NCBI GenBank assembly: GCA_000499405.2
Contig: HG738139.1
Location: forward strand, 2,584,976 to 2,648,975
Direction of reading: 5' to 3'
Source of the DNA: Onchocerca volvulus
Taxonomy: Eukaryota; Nematoda; Chromadorea; Rhabditida; Onchocercidae
Length of the DNA stretch: 64,000 nt
Shown: positions 61,201-64,000 of the stretch, piece after piece
Numbering within the stretch: position 1 is the first letter of the stretch
Layout of the letters: each line of letters starts with the position of its first letter
Position numbers and translations under genes: made by a program
The notes under the pieces: generated by a model
Told to the model about the DNA's origin: nothing
Seen by the model: the letters and a program-made list of their open reading frames with translations, nothing else
Database searches by the model: none

Positions 61201-64000
61201 TTAGAAAAAAAAATAACAAACTTTTTTTCCCTTTTTATTAACTTTTCAATTTACTTTGTTTTCTTAACTTATTTTTCTTTTAAAAACTATTCCTAGCATT
61301 AATTACAGTTAAACTTTTCCGTCCGTCCAGAAATGAAAATGATATATTTGTAGAGAAAAAAAAAGTTCAATTTTCAAAAAAGTTTAATTTTCAAAACTTT
61401 TTCCAAAAAAAATTCATGCTTAACGATAAACTCTTTCACTTCATCCCTTTTAACAATTTTTGTACAATATTCTACAAACTTTATCATGTTAATTCTTTAA
61501 AAGATTGCTTACATCCTTCAGGTGGTTGGTTGAAATGAATTTGAATATTTAGGCGGTAAACGTGCAAATTTTATAGCAAAAGGCGCATTTTTCGCAAAAT
61601 ATTCCCTTAAAATAATAGAAATTACAGCTAAAAGGACGTGAATGGCAGGTGGAAGAAGCAAACGATTTATTGCAAAGACTTAAAATTGACCATAAAGCAC
61701 ATGTTTATGGACTTTATCTATCCGGTGGTCAAAAGCGCAAATTATCCTTGGCAATTGCGCTTATTGGTTGTTCTGAGGTGAATGAAGTTTAACTTTTTCG
61801 ATAACATAGATAATACGAAACCTGAATATACTATTTTCAAATATTTCATTAATATAAAATAGCAGCACGAATATCAGCTAGGTAAAAATGAATTCGATGA
61901 TATGTCTCGGATGGCGGAAAGGAACTTTTTATGCTAATTAATGATTGGCTAAATTTAGAGAAAATAAACTTTAACAAACTTGAGATGTATGAAATGAACT
62001 TAGAACTGATAAAATGTTGTAATAATTAAATTTTATATTTTCGTCAAAATTAAGCTATCATATTGATGTTAAAATATTCCTTCCAAATTTTCAATTCCTA
62101 ATTTTTTCAACACTATTAGGTTGTCTTGTTGGATGAGCCAACATCCGGAATGGATCCGGATGCACGTCATGAAACTTGGTCATTACTTCAGGAAGAAAAG
62201 GTAATTTGATAATTTTAATTGACGAAAAAAGGAACTAAAAAATTTACTTTATAATTAATAAATTTCTCAAAAATTGATCAATTTATTATTTTAATTATTG
62301 AATGAAAATAAATTAAAATACCTTTTCTCTAAAAAAAAAAGATTACATTTGTATGATCGTTTTTATTCGATTTTTTTTAAGTATTTAAATTTTTCAAAAA
62401 TTTTCAAGTAATTTTCAGCTAATTTTCTTTTTTTACTTTTTTTTTCTTTGTAGAAAAGGCGTACAATATTACTTACAACACATTATATGGATGAAGCGGA
62501 TATTTTAGGCGATCGGATAACAATATTAGCATACGGTCAATTACAGTGCACCGGTTCAGGATTATTTTTAAAAAAGAAATACGGTATTTATTTCTCAAAA
62601 AAGTTTGCAAAACTCTCAGTACATCTTGATTTCCTGATTAATTCGGTAATACGGTATTTTTTGTCGAAAAAAGTTTTGCAAAAAGTTTGCAAAAATCTTG
62701 ATTTCTTAATTTAATTCGGTAATACATCATTGATAATAGTTGAATCAATAGGTTTCTTGAGAAAATTTTCAAATTTTTTGGTTGAAATTGAAACGAAATT
62801 GATAAGATTAACAAAAAAAAAAACTCCTGTAATATACCGAGAAATCTCGATATATAGCTGGTGAATATCGATTAACGATACTTTATAATGATGATAAGAA
62901 AGCAGATGAACATGCTACAATGATATTGAAAACTTTAAATTTACTTCGTCAATTCATTCTTGGAGTTACGATTTATTCATCAAATGGTTTTGAAGTTACC
63001 TTTTTGTTACCTGCAGATCAACGACAGAAGTTAGTTTTCCATTTAAATTTCAATATTTCATTTCAAAATTAATCGAGTTTAAATAGATTTGCCATAAGTG
63101 AAACTTATCTTTACCTCCATTTGTCAAAATCCGAAATGGAATACTGAAATGTAAAATGATATAGAAATGGATCTGAATTAAACTCAGTTCTGAACTTTTT
63201 TTAAACTTAGTCTGGATTTTTGTTGCAATCTATTTTCAACTAATATCTATTTAGCCAAAACTTTTTCTTGAAATATCGTGAAAAATCTTTGGCGAAATTG
63301 ATGCGATGTCCAGTCGACTTAATTAAATATGAATTTAATTTTGAATTCAAATTTTATCAGATACATTCATAAATTTCTTTCAAATTAAAAACATTTCATT
63401 TATCCAATAAGAAAATGATGTAAAATCAGATAGAATCGATTTAAATTTTGAAAATTTTTGAAAATTAAAATTTAAATTATTTTTAGCTTTCCGAGCTTAT
63501 TTCAACAATTGGAAAAAAATACAGATTTACTTGGGATTAATACATTTGGTGTATCGGTTACAACTATGGAAGAAGTTTTTTTGCGGTAATTTTCGGCATT
63601 ATTTCTATTCGTTTTTCAGGTGGTTCATAAAATGAAAAATTTATTCATTTCCAAGATTTCAATTTAAATCTTTTAAATTTCCAATTTATTTTAGAGTATG
63701 CCAACGTGCTGCCAAAAAATTGCTGCCTGTAGCGGATAGTGATATACCGGAAGAGAAGAATCATCACATTGAAGTTTCTGGTATCGATTTGAATTTCAAA
63801 TTTCTATTTCTTTGAATATATTTAAAATTCTGTAAAGCTTGATAATTTCATATTTTAAAAATGATTGAGATTATATGATCATATAATTTACGTAATCGTT
63901 TTATGGTTACGTCGATAGTAATTCACGTCCGTTAAAAACGTTAAGTTTAATGACGTATTAGGAAAAGAATTAATCATTTAATAATATTTTTCAGAGTTCA
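52265..64000 (+). CDS. ABCA: ABCA-family lipid transporter, N-terminal half (runs off the window)
   Basis: Exons: 52265-52417, 52671-52781, 53117-53290, 53535-53670, 53960-53992, 54192-54269, 54905-55105, 55395-55504, 55899-56045, 56555-56771, 57141-57320, 57964-58145, 58501-58701, 59125-59242, 60855-61009, 61628-61777, 62120-62200, 62454-62583, 62858-63029, 63487-63585, 63695-63780, then 63995 onward; about 972 aa here. TM1 ([19 protein letters not shown]) is followed by the extracellular domain, the family motif [16 protein letters not shown], and TM2-6 from exons 9-12. NBD1 has Walker [10 protein letters not shown] (666-674), Q-loop FCPQYN, signature LSGGQKRK (763-770), Walker [14 protein letters not shown] and H-loop TTHYMDEAD, then [14 protein letters not shown] proteins move lipids across membranes, and in nematodes CED-7 acts in corpse engulfment. 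I cannot tell which subgroup this is without the second half. Exon 5 is only 33 bp, placed by phase. Confidence 0.92.
54450..54800. repeat. Degenerate ~30-bp minisatellite in ABCA intron 6
   Basis: About eleven diverged copies of a unit like TCAAAATTTTATCAGAA followed by TCCTACTGA. It is open in one plus frame as a series of LLIK-type repeats, but it lies between phase-matched exons 6 and 7. It has the same period as the large array in intron 14 but an unrelated sequence. Confidence 0.8.
59418..60768. repeat. Large 30/33-bp minisatellite in ABCA intron 14
   Basis: About 43 copies plus a partial one. The core unit is TTTTGATAATTTCCCATG followed by TGATAATTTATC (30 bp). About twelve copies carry an extra GAT triplet (33 bp), and the TGT/TAT position varies between copies. 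Because 30 and 33 are multiples of three and no stop occurs, the array is open in two plus-strand and two minus-strand frames (up to 493 codons). It is intronic: the reading frame from exon 14 meets a stop soon after the donor at 59243, and exons 14 and 15 join in phase between Walker A and the Q-loop. Each unit has two TGATAA and one AGATAA (reverse) motif. Confidence 0.95.

Overview
The window looks like nuclear DNA of a parasitic nematode, most likely a filarial or other clade III worm. It is very AT-rich. Its genes are split into many 40 to 560 bp exons by AT-rich introns that mostly end in TTTCAG or TTTTAG. The start codons of most genes lie just downstream of an unpaired splice acceptor, as expected for spliced-leader (SL) trans-splicing. 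The encoded proteins are typical animal proteins. I see no bacterial, phage, CRISPR or viral block and no intact transposon gene.

Layout. 1-5255 is non-coding, with a perfect 23-bp hairpin. 5256-15609 (+) is a 17-exon rabphilin (rbf-1). 16378-19754 (-) is a POLDIP2 homologue and 20238-23306 (-) is coq-5. These two lie head to tail about 480 bp apart and could be an operon. 23307-24429 is the divergent promoter region, with a large imperfect inverted repeat. 24430-37586 (+) is a 21-exon CYLD-type deubiquitinase. 39816-41340 (-) is a small coiled-coil protein that I identify as the kinetochore subunit Nnf1/PMF1 from its WRPSGIP motif. 42424-42701 (-) is a possible small gene. 44131-47218 (+) is an EF-hand rhomboid protease. 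48046-49085 (-) is a TIP-1/TAX1BP3 single-PDZ protein. 52265 to the window end (+) is the first half (TMD1 and NBD1) of an ABCA transporter.

The exon models were assembled by hand from splice sites, reading phase and family similarity. Each complete model sums to a multiple of three: rbf-1 886 aa, POLDIP2 344, coq-5 283, CYLD 1127, Nnf1 161, rhomboid 377, TIP-1 138. The genes belong to unrelated processes (vesicle docking, mitochondria and ubiquinone synthesis, ubiquitin editing, chromosome segregation, intramembrane proteolysis, PDZ scaffolding, lipid transport). Apart from the possible coq-5/POLDIP2 operon I see no functional cluster.

The most unusual structure is in ABCA intron 14: about 43 copies of a 30/33-bp minisatellite, each carrying about three WGATAR (GATA-factor) motifs and open in several reading frames on both strands. 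Other points of interest are two introns with GC donors, a 76-bp perfect terminal-inverted-repeat element in rbf-1 beside a weak donor that could give a C2-less rabphilin, and a tandem duplication that doubles the likely SL acceptor of the rhomboid gene.
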